The translations under genes were made by a program, and so were the position numbers. Below, piece after piece: positions 1 to 11,433 of a stretch of 64,000 bases of DNA. The notes below the pieces were generated by a model. The model saw only the letters and a list, made by a program, of their open reading frames with translations. It did not search any database and was not told the origin of the DNA. The DNA is from Sclerotinia nivalis. Lineage: Eukaryota; Ascomycota; Leotiomycetes; Helotiales; Sclerotiniaceae. Each line of letters begins with the position of its first letter. The first letter of the stretch is position 1. The stretch is from contig JAPEIS010000001.1 in the NCBI GenBank assembly GCA_029531795.1, forward strand, positions 6,820,001 through 6,884,000, read 5' to 3'.

Positions 1-400
1 GATTTCGTAGCGCTGGTAACGAGTCGCCTGGTATTTGTTGAATGTCATAGGTGATCTATAAGATTAGATTTTAACCCGAAGAGATGGGGTTCGTGATCAT
101 ATACCTTTCCTCTCAAAGTAGTAGCGGCGAAGAGCTTCGCATCGGGCTCCGCATCTGACGATAGGATGCCAATCGTAATCTGCCATGCCTCTCCCTACAA
201 GAAAAGTGAGCCTGCGTCAACGACAAATGGGTTTGGCGCAAAGGCGTCGAAAAACAACCTACCGACTTCTGGAAACTCTCTAGAAAACTATGTGCGGCCT
301 CCTTTTGTCCCCGCTGACCATCGCGCATGGTATTTAAAGCCGCAATAACAGGAGTGAAGGCACTCTGCGGGCCAGTCCCGTTCGTAGAAACAGCGACCAT
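1..400 (-). CDS. MTR10: mRNA transport regulator MTR10 / transportin-3-type importin, N-terminal part (cut by window edge)
   Basis: Spliced by hand: exon 1 400-263, intron 262-195, exon 2 194-105, intron 104-56, exon 3 from 55 off the left edge. The ATG at 400-398 is the first in frame. The product has the start typical of MTR10/transportin-3: PVIAALNTMRDG and AAHSFLESFQKS in exon 1, GEAWQITIGIL and KLFAATTLRGK in exon 2, ITYDIQQIPGDSLPALRN in exon 3. This is the first HEAT repeats of the importin-beta N domain. The family carries RNA-binding cargo such as SR-like proteins through the nuclear pore with Ran-GTP. It is divergent from the SmE gene across a 474-bp spacer. Only about 94 residues are visible, so the rest of the gene and its integrity cannot be judged. 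Confidence 0.85.
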
Positions 401-874
401 TTTGATGGAGGGGCAAGGTCTTGGAGACAATAACAGATTAACGGCGCGATGTAGTCATGTACACTTCGTAAACTTATCGTAGAGAAAGTTGCCGAATATG
501 AAAGTATTTAGAAAGAGGAATTAAAAGTATCAACAATAGGTTATGAAATTTTGGTGGTTGTGGTTTTTTCTTGGAAAGAATCAGAATGTTCTTTTGTTTG
601 TAAGTAACAGGGTGAACTTGTCTGCCCGTTTAAAGTTGGTTGCTGCAGCGAAATAAAGTTTTAGTGCCGTTTCGAACGGCAGCCTTGTGAAAGAAGTAGC
701 AGCTTAAGGTGCACGTTAACCAACCGCGTCGAGAATTTTAAAGATTTGACCAGGAGTTTAAAGGATTCAAACCCAACTCTCTCACCACTCAATCAATCTA
801 TCGAGAAATCGTTTGTGTCCTCAAGGGCTGTGTTTAAGAGCGTTTATTTCAACAAAGTTCAATTAAATTTCATC
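401..874. promoter_or_regulatory. divergent promoter region between MTR10 and SmE
   Basis: This 474-bp spacer separates two genes read outward, so it must hold both promoters and 5' UTRs. I see no coding potential. No specific factor site is claimed. Confidence 0.5.
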
Positions 875-1272
875 ATGAATCGAGGTGGTGGAGGTGGCCG
901 AAAGGTCCTTCTTCCCCCAATCAACTTCATCTTCAAGCTTCTTCAACAGCATACGCCAGTATCAATTTGGTTGTACGAGCAATTGGGAATCAGAATTGAG
1001 GGAAAGATCAGAGTGCGCGCACAAAATTCTCCTTCCTGGTCATGATGTTTTACTAATCGATGGGCTTCCAGGGCTTCGACGAATTCATGAATTTGGTGCT
1101 CGATGATGCAATGGAGGTTAAGCAAGCTACAAAGGACAAAGCGGAGAGTCGTAGGGCGCTGGGTTAGTTTTTGGATTATACGAGCCTTGAAGAATAATTT
1201 CACTAATATGGCCCAGGACAAATTCTATTGAAGGGTGATAACGTGTCGTTGATCCAGAGCGCAAGTGGATAA
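875..1272 (+). CDS. SME1: small nuclear ribonucleoprotein SmE
   Basis: Three exons: 875-1012, 1072-1162 and 1217-1272, giving 94 residues, the normal SmE length. Intron 1 has a clear branch site (TACTAAT near 1051). Sm motif 1 is in exon 1 (VLLPPINFIFKLLQQ, SIWLYEQLGIRIEGKIR). Sm motif 2 follows in exons 2-3 (GFDEFMNLVLDDA, then GQILLKGDNVSLIQ). SmE is one of seven Sm proteins that form the ring on U1, U2, U4 and U5 snRNAs in the spliceosome. The N-terminus is glycine-rich (MNRGGGGGRK). Its 3' end lies 133 bp from the convergent cyclo-ligase gene. Reading straight through intron 1 gives a false longer frame that should be ignored. Confidence 0.95.
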
Positions 1273-1405
1273 GAGACTATGGGAAGGCGTACATGCAGAA
1301 TGGGTTATTATGAGAATAAAAAGTACTGCAAGGCCTGCACCATGAGTTTTAGGGGAGTTCTTCGGCCATCTGGCTTCATATCGAGTTGTTTATTTTGAGG
1401 TGGAT

Positions 1406-2216
1406 CTATTCTCTGGACACAAGACCATCTTTAATCTCACCATCTCCCAAGAAAAGTCCGTGGAGAAGGCTATCATGCTCTCCTACTGGCACTGATTTTT
1501 CTGCTCCAGACTTTAAGAATTGCTCCTGAAGAGCCAAACCATAGAGCAATACATTTGTTCCTGGATTCGCTGGATCCGGAATTTGTGAACCTGACTGCTG
1601 CCTGTATCGATGCAAGAAGTAGTCGTAGAACCCTTTTCCATGACCAAGGCGTCTTATAAAGTTAGTTTTAGGATCAATGTCAAAGGCTACCCCAGGCAAG
1701 AGTATCATATCTAAGCCACCTTTGCTCGAAACAGTCTCCAATATACTCTCTCGTTCACCCACAGTCTCTGCAGGGATTGTGGGTATTCCCCAACTATCTC
1801 TTTCCAGGGCTTCAAAATCTGCAAGGCTGCGAAGGTCCACCATATCCATTACGGAACGGGGTGTATCAGGTGACGGGGACGTAGATTTATGAAGGTAAGG
1901 TACGAAGACCTGTTTGCCAGATTCCAAGGCGTGACGTACAATTGCATCAGTTTGTAATTCCCCAGTCGGCATAGCAAGATATATCGCTATTCGTTTGGCC
2001 TGTTGATATGGTTTAAAATTGATGAGTCTGTGAAAGACAGCCGCACCTAAAGACATTAATGAACTGGTAGTATATAAATGTGGAACCAATATCCGAATGC
2101 GACCTAGAATACTTACTTTGAATTTGTACAGAATCATTTGTAACTGTCGATAGAAGCTTTTTGATTGATGAACGAAGCTCTTTTTTGCTTGACTTCAGAG
2201 CTGCCGATGAAGCCAT
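1406..2216 (-). CDS. FAU1: 5-formyltetrahydrofolate cyclo-ligase (MTHFS)
   Basis: Two exons: 2216-2117 and 2046-1406 with a 70-nt intron (GTAAGT donor), giving 246 residues. The enzyme uses ATP to convert 5-formyl-THF to 5,10-methenyl-THF, returning the storage folate to one-carbon metabolism. Supporting motifs are YLAMPTGELQTDAIV (~55-70), KQVFVPYLHK (~78-87), DMILLPGVAFD (~146-156) and the family signature LGHGKGFYDYF (~167-177). The N-terminus is basic and helical (KSSKKELRSSIKKLL). An in-frame ATG exists 33 nt upstream at 2249; I chose 2216 because the family normally starts close to this helix. Divergent from ROT1 across 323 bp. Confidence 0.93.
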
Positions 2217-2539
2217 GTTCGATAGGTATGAAAACTGCTTTTGGACCAATCACTGATTCACTGAACCGGCTCTCCTTAATGCAAGCTTAAATAAAATATA
2301 ACTTCAGAAGGGTATTAAACTAACTTACCAGAGCTTATTAATCAGCCTGATAATGAAAAAAAGTAAAAACGGCGGAATATCCAGCGTGTGCTATTTTTAA
2401 CTTATTTCGTGGCTGCTTGCGGTGGCGCCAACCTTAAGTGTGGCTGAATTAATTAGCGGGTGTTACGAATTCCAATCCCTATATGGAAGTTCATGCTTGA
2501 AGTACAAATCCTTAGCATCGACAACTACAATTCAACACT
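2217..2539. promoter_or_regulatory. divergent promoter region between cyclo-ligase and ROT1
   Basis: This 323-bp spacer between outward-facing genes has no coding signal and must hold both promoters. No specific site is claimed. Confidence 0.45.
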
Positions 2540-3568
2540 ATGGCACCAATCGTTCTGCCTTCAGTATTAATCGCGAGCGCATATTTACTGTCAACTGTGT
2601 CTGCCGCTCCAAATGTAGATGAGCTTGTTGGAACATGGTCTACAAAGTCCGCCGCAGTGTTGACTGGTCCTGTACGTTTTTTTCTTCTTGGATCAAGAGA
2701 AACGACGCTTGAAATTATTGATGGGCACGCACTGATACTGAGGATTAGGGTTTTTATAATCCAGTTAACGATACATTGCTGGAACCTACCCATACCGGAA
2801 TCTCATACTCTTTCACCGCAGATGGCTACTATGAAGAGGCATACTACAGAGCGATCTCAAATCGTACGTATTGTTTCACGATATTCGAATTACATTAAAT
2901 AAAAAATACAAGAAGAGCATGACTAATGATATTGTAGCCGCAAAACCTAGTTGTGTGTCTTCGATAATGCAATGGCAGCACGGGAAATACGTCTTGAACG
3001 ACGATGGCTCTCTTAATTTGAACCCGTTCAGTGTGGATGGTCGTCAGCTAGAATCTGCTCCATGTACTGCCGATACTGCAACGTACACACGATACAATCA
3101 GAGCGAGACATTGCAGGTTTGTTTGTTCTTTTCCTTATTATCCCGATTATCGACATGCGGATTATGAACAAAGCTGATCGCTGACCGTCTAACTTCTAGA
3201 AATACCAAGTCTACACGGATCCTTATACGAAATTAACTCGACTTGATCTTTACCAATTCGATGGAACACCCGTGAACCCGATGTTCTTAGCCTACAGTCC
3301 TGCACTTATGCTTCCTACCGAAACCCTCAACCCGACAACTTCAGCAAAGTCAACTTCGAGCTCTAAAATGAAGCGATGGTTGGGTAGTGAGGATGAACCT
3401 GAAGAGCCTACAACCTCGGAAGGTTACCTTCTTCCTCTCAACAAGAATGCCAAGCATATCAGTCGCGGCATTGAGCAACCTTCACTCATCCACCGCATCG
3501 ATCTCGACCTTCTTTGGTGGGCTGGAGTAGGAATGACCATTTTTGGAGGCGCGGCGTATCTATTATAA
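2540..3568 (+). CDS. ROT1: ROT1, ER membrane chaperone for cell-wall and glycan synthesis
   Basis: Four exons: 2540-2671, 2749-2863, 2938-3116 and 3200-3568, giving 264 residues, close to yeast ROT1. There is an N-terminal signal peptide (~1-22). Conserved lumenal blocks follow: [69 protein letters not shown] and [12 protein letters not shown]-terminal transmembrane segment (~245-264, [15 protein letters not shown]...) has almost no cytosolic tail. ROT1 is an essential ER protein in yeast, linked to folding of beta-1,6-glucan and O-mannosylated proteins; that role is from family knowledge. It is convergent with the phytase-like gene downstream. Confidence 0.93.
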
Positions 3569-4045
3569 GCACTTGGAGGTTGCACGATAGACAGGGTTTT
3601 TGAATGTTTGTATATTTGAGGGATTGAGTTACGAGGCGAGGCATATATATACCAATGGTGTCTGTAAACCAGGCACAGGGAGTTTTTGAGGGGTTCCATT
3701 TTCAGGGATACAAGTGTTTCTTGGCAGGTGGTAATATTACATCAGTACTCAAGCAAGGGCGTTGGAATCTTTCTACTGTGCGTGTTGTAATCGTTAGAAC
3801 TCCCTTTTTTTTCTAATCAATGCTAGAAATGTCACATGAAGCAAAGAATCAAGTCATGCGTTGCAGGCTTTTATCGTTCATGCTGGATTGACCCTGATGT
3901 GGGCAATTTGTTGATCATATGTAGATTGTATTAAGTATCTCTTTCTAAAACTTCCAAACAAATCCTACAGGAGGATCTGCGATTTCCATCCACCGCTCGT
4001 TTCTATCATGCACAATTCTTTTATTAGTTCATATTATCGTCCAGC
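3569..4045. other. convergent 3' intergenic spacer
   Basis: This 477-bp gap between the 3' ends of ROT1 and the phytase-like gene has no recognisable gene. It probably holds only 3' UTRs and polyadenylation signals. Confidence 0.5.
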
Positions 4046-5694
4046 TCAGGAAGTAAAACAGCTTCCCCAATCGCCCCCTTCACTAGCAAAGCTCAAACTC
4101 TCTACAAACTTTGACAATCCACATCTGCCCAATTCATCACCACCACAAGTCTTTAATGGCAGCACGCGATCATTAACAATAACTCTAACCAACTCCTCAC
4201 TCTCCCTCGCACAGGTCATCTTCTCCACATACATCCTCGCTGCAAACGGTACCGACCAACTCGCCGAATAGCCATTCGTTTGCAGCACATCTTCTCTTGT
4301 GGTTTTGGATAATGCGTTTGTGGAATTATATAAACCCAGAGCGGAGAATATCCCAGTCATGTCGTTGTCGTGACTGAAATCTGCATATAGTTTGATGGAC
4401 TTGTCAACGGGGAACGTGGCCGGATTGTCATCTAGGGTATGATTTGTGGAGGTATGGTCTTGGACGGGACTGTTTGTGAGGCGTGCAATGAGCTCGTTGG
4501 TGAAGCCTACGCCTTGTGTAGGACCCAATGGATTACCCCAGGAAAATCCGTAGTATTTACCAAGGGATTGGTAGTAGTCGTAAGCTTTCCATTCGGCAGC
4601 GCTGAAAATACTGCAAAATGGAGAGATAATGCCGGTGGGAGAGGCGACAGTATTGAAGGGACAAAGATCCATAAATTCGATGGTGTCAGCCATGGTGAGG
4701 TTGGCGCCAGGGAGGTTAGAGTTAAGACGCGATGTAATATTTGGGGTGAAGATTGACGCCCATGTAGCTTGGGCAGAGTTTCCAATGGTGGAGTCAGGCC
4801 CGTCCTCGAAGGTGGTACAGAGACCATGGTCGAGAGTGTTGTTGCTTCCTTTATCTTCACTGATAATGACGATATTGAATGGGTAGCTAGCATTGATCGT
4901 AGATGATGAGTCCGCCAAACGAGCAGAATGGAACCCTTGGGTCCAGTTTTGGGCAGACTCGATAACACGCTCTTGTCCGGAAGAACGAACAAATGGAGTA
5001 ATGAATGATGCTAGGGACTTGTACCGATTATAATACTTAATACCGGAGTTGATCAACTCCTGTTGTCCAAATACGCTAAGCTGATCAGATCCCAGAGAAT
5101 ACTCGTAGTTCTTTATGAAAGTATAATCGGCTCCATAAGAAGTCGTAGTATTGTGTATCTTTTCTATGAGAGCCATATATTTTGCAGTCTTGCCAGCTGT
5201 AGGATCCCGTGCTCCGTGGCGAGACAGGATCTGAGCAAATGATATTTCACATTGATCAGGGACAGAAGCACTAATCTCCGAAGGAACTGAAAAGTAAGGC
5301 GAGTATTGACCCCAGAAATGTGAGATCTCTGGTTGACAATAGTATCCAGCATTGATACTATCGCACGATGAGTTGGTCGGTAGCCCATAGCCTCTGTACC
5401 AATGGTTAGCAAGAATATGAACACTGAGGAAAAGCTTCACGGCCGAACATACACCGCTCCAAAATAGACAAGTCCCAATACAACAGCTGCGGCAATACCC
5501 ATAGTGATCACTTTTCTCCTTGATCTTTTCCTGAACTTCCTCAAATGCTGCTCTAAACTTTGGACAATATCATCTGAATCTGTGCTAGTAACAGGATCTG
5601 ATTCTTCAGATGAGGGCAGAGGCTCATATCTATAACTTCCACGGGAGCTAGTCATAATCTGCCGCACCGCAGCACGCTTTAATGAACGCTTCAT
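4046..5694 (-). CDS. phytase-like histidine acid phosphatase with N-terminal membrane anchor
   Basis: Two exons: 5694-5453 and 5393-4046 (59-nt intron, GTATGT donor, CTAAC branch), giving 529 residues. The catalytic region is closely like fungal 3-phytase A: RHGARDP (139-145) supplies the phosphorylated histidine and SHDND (~421-425) the proton donor. NPLGPTQGVGF, ELIARLT, YADFSHD and the cysteines of the PhyA fold are also present. The family releases phosphate from phytate and other phosphomonoesters outside the cell. Unlike secreted PhyA, the N-terminus is a cytosolic, basic, Ser-rich tail of about 62 residues (KFRKRSRRK just before the membrane) followed by one hydrophobic segment (~63-80). 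That implies a type II anchored or internally cleaved enzyme. Many N-glycosylation sites (e.g. NNT, NHT, NITS) are visible. Confidence 0.92.
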
Positions 5695-6325
5695 CCTTGC
5701 GGCCCTTCTTTTCCACTTGCACTGAATAGGAAATTTATACGCTCAAATTGGAAGGTCCCATTCGACAGAATGTCACTTAACAAGGAGATCTGATGTTGGC
5801 ATTCGCTACCCTATACCTGTGGTACAATTTCGGAGCTGGTACTAAAGATTTTTTCTCTTTAAGATTTCGTATTCTGAGGTTCAGAGGTTCAGATCAAAAT
5901 CCGACTGGCAAGTATCGTTGATGCGTTTCACCACGTGTGGTAATCCCCAAGGATGTTGAAGTTGAACTGCGTATCGACCAAGTCCAAGCTTCTGCGAACC
6001 GAACAGGCTCGTGTAATTTATGTTGCCACGTGATTCACCACAGGTGGGTGAAAACATTCCAAGCTCGGGTCTGTTCTGCAGAAACCGGAGGAGAAATTGA
6101 ATTTTGGGTTGGTACATCCAAAATTCAAGATGTTGCAAAGAAATATGAAATAGTAGCAGTAGTAACTAATAGACAACAGCCTCAATAGTTCAAAAACATG
6201 TATCAACGTATAAAAGCAAAATTTCCCCGAGTGATCTTGTGTGATTTAGTATTTTATGAACAGTGCGGGAATTTATGCACTTGATGGTACAGTCTATACT
6301 CCCTTAAACTGGGTATCTAATGTAT
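5695..6325. other. intergenic spacer, phytase promoter plus IDH2 3' end
   Basis: This 631-bp gap lies between two genes read leftward. It contains two CACGTG palindromes (near 5932 and 6026) that could be bHLH sites, possibly PHO-type given the neighbouring phosphatase; that link is speculative. No gene is seen. Confidence 0.35.
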
Positions 6326-7784
6326 CTACAAACGGCTGATAATCGCTCCAGCATACTCATGAGTTTTAGACTTGCCACCCAAATCGCCAGTCAGGGTCTT
6401 TCCTTCTGCCAAAACATCGAAAATGGCAGTCTCTATTCTCTGTGCGTGATCGTTCAATCCCATGTGTCTTAACATCATGATGGAACTGAGGAGAAGAGCG
6501 GTAGGGTTGGCAAGAGCCTGGCCAGCAATATCTGGTGCAGATCCGTGAACAGCCTCGAAGATAGAGCATTCATCTCCAATGTTGCCAGAAGGAGTAAGAC
6601 CAAGACCACCAATAAGACCAGCGCACATATCTGATAAAATATCTCCGTAAAGGTTAGGCATAACCAAAACTTTGTCGTTGTATGGAGTTGGGTCTGTAAC
6701 AATCTTCAGACAGGTATTATCAAGTAATTCAGAGTCAAACTCGACGGCTGGGAAATCCTTGGAAACTCTGTTTGCGGTACTCAAGAAAAGACCGTCACTC
6801 ATCTTCATGATCGTGGCCTTGTGGACAGCTCGGACCTTCAACTTGTTGATATCCTGGGCGTATTGGAATGCGAATCGTAGAACACGCTCACTAGCCTCTC
6901 TTGTAATGAGCTTGATGCTTTGTACTACTCCATCTACCACAACGTGCTCAATACCGGAGTATTCTCCCTCAGTGTTCTCTCGGATAAGAACGGTGTCGAC
7001 GTTGTCGTAAGGTGTCTTGTATCCTGCGATTGAGCGACATGGTCGGACGTTGGCGAAGAGGTTGAAAGTTCGGCGAAGAGTAAGGTTCAAAGATACATGT
7101 CCTTTACCGATAGGGGTCTAATGTAGATTAGTACCGGGCTAGAGAATAATAGCTGGGCTAAACATACAGCCAAAGGACCCTTCAAAGCCACCTTGTTTCT
7201 GTTGATACTCTCGATAGTCTCTGCGGGAATAGTGGTTTTTCCGTCTCGGAGTTGCGGGGTAACATCAACTGGTTCCCACTTGATAGGTGCCTTTATCCGG
7301 TGTCAGAGTTGACTCGAGATCGTTCGAATATTCTCCTTACCTTAGCAGCCGAAAAAATGTCCTTCACAGATTGCGAAATTTCGGGTCCGATACCATCACC
7401 CTCAATCAAACTAACTGTGTAGAGTCCCTTGCAAAACGTCAGTGGCTATATCCCCAGAAGCTTTCTCTGCATTCAATTGTATTCGTTTTCGTTTTATTGT
7501 AGGATGTGCAGCGTTGGAACTATCTTCTCATCGTTGGGGATGTCTTACATCTGAGCCCTTTTGGCCGTGGAACTGGGCAATCTTGGCTTTCTCGGTGGCA
7601 TATTGGCGGCGCGCCTGTAGTGATAAATAGTGAGCATGTGCATCGAAGTTTGAATATGCAATAGCTGCATTGCAGCGGAAACTAAGTATATTCTTACCTG
7701 GACAGTGGCTGGTTTCCAAGCACGTGAAGATACTTGAATGCACTGTCTTCGCGCGGGAGCGCCAAATGATCTAATTGCTAACAT
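6326..7784 (-). CDS. IDH2: NAD-dependent isocitrate dehydrogenase, mitochondrial catalytic subunit
   Basis: Five exons: 7784-7698, 7614-7549, 7427-7341, 7290-7168 and 7117-6326, giving 384 residues. Residues 1 to ~30 form an Arg-rich mitochondrial presequence ([14 protein letters not shown]). The isopropylmalate/isocitrate dehydrogenase fold follows: [83 protein letters not shown] and [13 protein letters not shown]. The SLNLTLRR and ENTEGEYSG blocks match the catalytic IDH2 rather than the regulatory IDH1 subunit. It oxidises isocitrate to 2-oxoglutarate in the TCA cycle as an IDH1/IDH2 hetero-oligomer. An in-frame ATG at 7820 would add 12 residues to the presequence. Divergent from SEC5. Confidence 0.94.
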
Positions 7785-8211
7785 ACTGTCTGCCAAATTT
7801 ATTCTCGCCAAATTTCGCAAGAATGTATTGGAAGAAGAGGAGTAGAGAGTGTGAGTAGGTCAAAATATGTTTAGAGATTTAAAGTCGGCTAACTTGCGGA
7901 AAGTTGCTTTTTTCCTCAAGTAAGAAGTTGCTTCTCTGGATTCCGCGTTCCCACTTTCAGCCGTTTTGCCCCGGGCTGTCGGTGCCTGATATCGGTAATT
8001 CCGACTTGCGATCTTGGGATTGATAACTCATTCAAATGATATTCACCTAAAACATTGAATGTAGCGACGTTGAACTTTGACAAATTACAACATAATATTT
8101 GAATCGCAGATGTTTAACTTTGGAATCGGGAATTGTTTGATGCAGTGTTCGAATTTATGAACAAATCCTCGAGATATTGTTGCGACAATCTCGAATTAAC
8201 CACGATTCAAT
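7785..8211. promoter_or_regulatory. divergent promoter region between IDH2 and SEC5
   Basis: This 427-bp spacer between outward-facing genes has no coding signal. No specific regulatory site can be assigned. Confidence 0.45.
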
Positions 8212-11200
8212 ATGACGGACATGGAACGGACTATTTTGGATCATTACCAACTTTCATCTCCATATCCCACAGAATGGCCGGCGGATAAGGATACAAGTGA
8301 TGCCTCAGATGAGGAGGATGAAGCTCCTAAGTCAAATCAGAATGGTTCAAAGGCAGCAGCTGTGGCGCGCAGAAAGTCGAAATACTTCGCCCTCGAGAAA
8401 GCTAGTGATCGCAAAAGTCTCATTCCCAATTCACAAAAATCAGGCGACGGAGTAGAGAACTTGGTTCAGAGGGATGAGCCAGATCCTTTGGGAAGTACCG
8501 ATAGTGTTGTTCGAGTTCTCCGGCAGCAAGGCCTACCTGTGCAGGACGACATAGCACTACGTTAGTACCTCCACCCCTTCTTTCATACTTCCACTGACGG
8601 TACCAGGTAATAGGTTTCTCTTGTCCTCCACAACATTCTCGCCGGCCTTATTTTTGTCGCAAGTTCATTCTACCGCCTCTACGCAAGACCTGTTACAAGG
8701 ACTAGATCTTCTCTCTAGATCAATTGACCAGAAATCCGCTTCCCTGAAGGTCCTCGTCGAATCGAACTTCGAACGCTTCGTGCGTGCCAAAGCCACAATA
8801 GACAATGTTTATACGGAGATGAAGTATCGAGGGGCGGAACCACCTACAGCTTCCCGCCCTAGACCTCATTCCCGCCATGCCAGCAGAAGTAGTTTTCGAG
8901 CGAGTAGTGGTAATCAGATTGGAATGACGACTCCAGCGCCTTTGGATGTCAGAAAGAAGAACGCATTGATGAAAGAAAGCGAGTATGGTGTGCTTGGAAT
9001 CAAAACTCCCCTTTTAGATGTTTCAGCAAAGGCAGAAGAGGTGTGGGGCCCGGCATTAGGTGGAAGAGAGAAGGAGGATAGTCTGAAAGTACTGGTTGGA
9101 ACCGTTGATCGGTACAAAGAATATTACGAGGTCAACGCTGCCATTACCGATAGTATCAAGCGGAAGGATTATGAAAGTATTGTTGAAGAATATACAAAAG
9201 CAAGACGGTTTGCAGATGATGCAAAGAAACTCACTGAAACCTTAGGAAATACACCGCCGACTGATCCTCAGATACACCAAATCCTTCTGGCTGCCCGCGT
9301 ATGGCATGATGTTGAATCGCAGATCGAAGACTTTAAACGCGATATGTGGAAGAAGTTATCATTAGCACAAGGTTCTAGCAAAATGGATGGATTCATGGGC
9401 GCTCAACAGGATCAACATATGGAACTTATTAGTATATTACTTGAATTAGGAGTCACGGATAATCCTATTTGGGTTTGGTTACTGAGTCGTTATGACCACC
9501 TTAAGGTCAAAATCCAAACAACTTCGGACCGCGCAAAAGTAGAGATCGAAATTCTACGACGGAGATTAGCTAGTGCTGAAAAGCCCGCATCTCAAATTAT
9601 AGCCACTCACCTGCGGTCGCTTGGACGCCAAATTGTAGACAACAAACAAGTTTCAGTGGATTCTCCAGAAATCATCGAGCTGTGGGAGAAGATGGACTCT
9701 TTCCTTCATAGCATGTTCTCCGCGCAAGGTATTCTCGGCGAAGTGACAGAATATTGGCAGACTGTTCAAGGTTTCATCGATGGTAGGACACAGAAAGCTT
9801 TACCTGTAGGTATAAATGGAAAGTCTCGAGAGCATCATAGGCTTTCTAATGAGAACATTATCGAATTGCAACAAGGAACAGTTCAGCTAGTTGATACGCT
9901 TCGGGAAAGTATATATGAATTGTTCGTCGATCCTCCAATTGAGGATATATCAGCATTGTTTTCACCTCTACCACCTACGCCACGCACACCAAGAACGGCT
10001 GATTCATTGACTCCCTCTGCCCTTCGAGGTTCTCGATTCGCATTTGATCCCAACAACCTGCCACCTCCATCTCCGAAACGAGGCGAAGCCTGGGAAAAAT
10101 TTGCATTCTGGCCGCCGTGGTCAAATTCGGCCAGCGGAGTCCATTATTTAGCCAAATTCTTGACGCTCGTAGGTTCTGGCGCAAGCGAGATGTCGGGATT
10201 ATACCCCGTGGTTAATGGAGATGGTTCAGCCTTAGAACGATTGAAGGCTCTTGTTGGAGGAACGCGTGAGAGATGCGTGACTGCAATACTCGCAGCATGG
10301 AATAAAGATGCCGAAAACATCAAAGTCTTGGAAGATTGGAGGCGTTCTCCAGACAAACGAGATTTGACCAGGATGCCAGCCAATTTTAGTGCTTTCGAAA
10401 GTGCAATCCTCATAGGCATGCAAAAGATCCTTTACATCTCTGATGCATCAATCAAGCCAGGCTCGGCCGACATTGTTCTCCCTCCACCAGCAAAGCTCTT
10501 GCAAATGGTTCGTAGTCAGTTTGTGACAACCCTTTATAAAGCATTGAGTGGGATGGTAGAGAACGCAGAAAGGTCTGTCAAAAAAACAGAAGATGATTGG
10601 ACTACTGATACTGATGGTTTGGCAACTCCTGTGGCTATGGTTGTTGCTACAAGCATGGGTGCTGGAACTGTCGATGCTAGTGACCGCGTAAGTCAAATCT
10701 CCCCCTTTGAGAACTGAATTAACTTTTCTAGAATGTTCGGATGCTTTTGACTCTGAGCAATCTGCAGGCCCTTCGTGTCGATGTTGTTCCAAACCTTACA
10801 ACGCAGTTTGAGAATGCCTTTTCCGTCAAGCTTACAGAGGAAGCTAAGACAATAAGAGATGTCCTCGGTCAAATTGATGCTCGTCTCTTCCAATCTTATA
10901 CTAAACCTACTGTTGAGGCTCTCCGCAACATCGTGCGTCGTGGAATTCTAGCACCAGACTGGGCGCCAACAGAACAACCAAAAGAAGTTCGGCCTTACGT
11001 ATATGAGGCTCTATTGTGTCTTGTTATCGTCCATACCCAAGTATCCACAACTGCATCTTCCCTCACTGGTCAAGTACTCTCTTATCTCTTAGAGCAAGTG
11101 TCTTTGGAATTCTTGGAGGCCTTCAAACAGCGCCAACGCTTTCCGCTCAATTCTCTTATTCAAGCTACTCTCGATATCGAGTTCGTGGCACAGACCATGA

Positions 11201-11433
11201 ATCAGTATACAACAGAACGAGCAACCGAGACTTCAAGTCAGATCTATCAGGAGTTAGACAAGGGAACAGATGGAGAGGCAAGAGCAAGGTTACAAAAAAT
11301 ACTGCCAGGAATGAGAGGTGATTTGAAGAGGTTAAGGGAGGCGAGTAAGGGTGAATTCGCTTGCTTCAAGAAAGTAAGAAGTGGTAATAAGGCGGACAGG
11401 ACGGCTAGCTCCAGTACCCAAAGTACAGTTTAG
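8212..11433 (+). CDS. SEC5: exocyst complex subunit SEC5
   Basis: Three exons: 8212-8560, 8607-10687 and 10732-11433 (introns of 46 and 44 nt), giving 1043 residues, the usual length for filamentous ascomycete Sec5. The acidic N-terminus (SDASDEEDE) leads into the Sec5 core: DPLGSTDSVVRVLRQQGLPV, NRFLLSSTTFSPALFLSQVH, LLSRSIDQKSASLKVLVESNF and FVRAKATIDNVYTEMKYRG. Long helical bundles fill the rest, with a Ser/Thr/Pro-rich insert near 450-490 (PPTPRTPRTADSLTP). Sec5 is one of eight exocyst subunits that tether secretory vesicles at growth sites such as the hyphal tip and septum. The frames of all three exons join without a stop. Confidence 0.94.
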
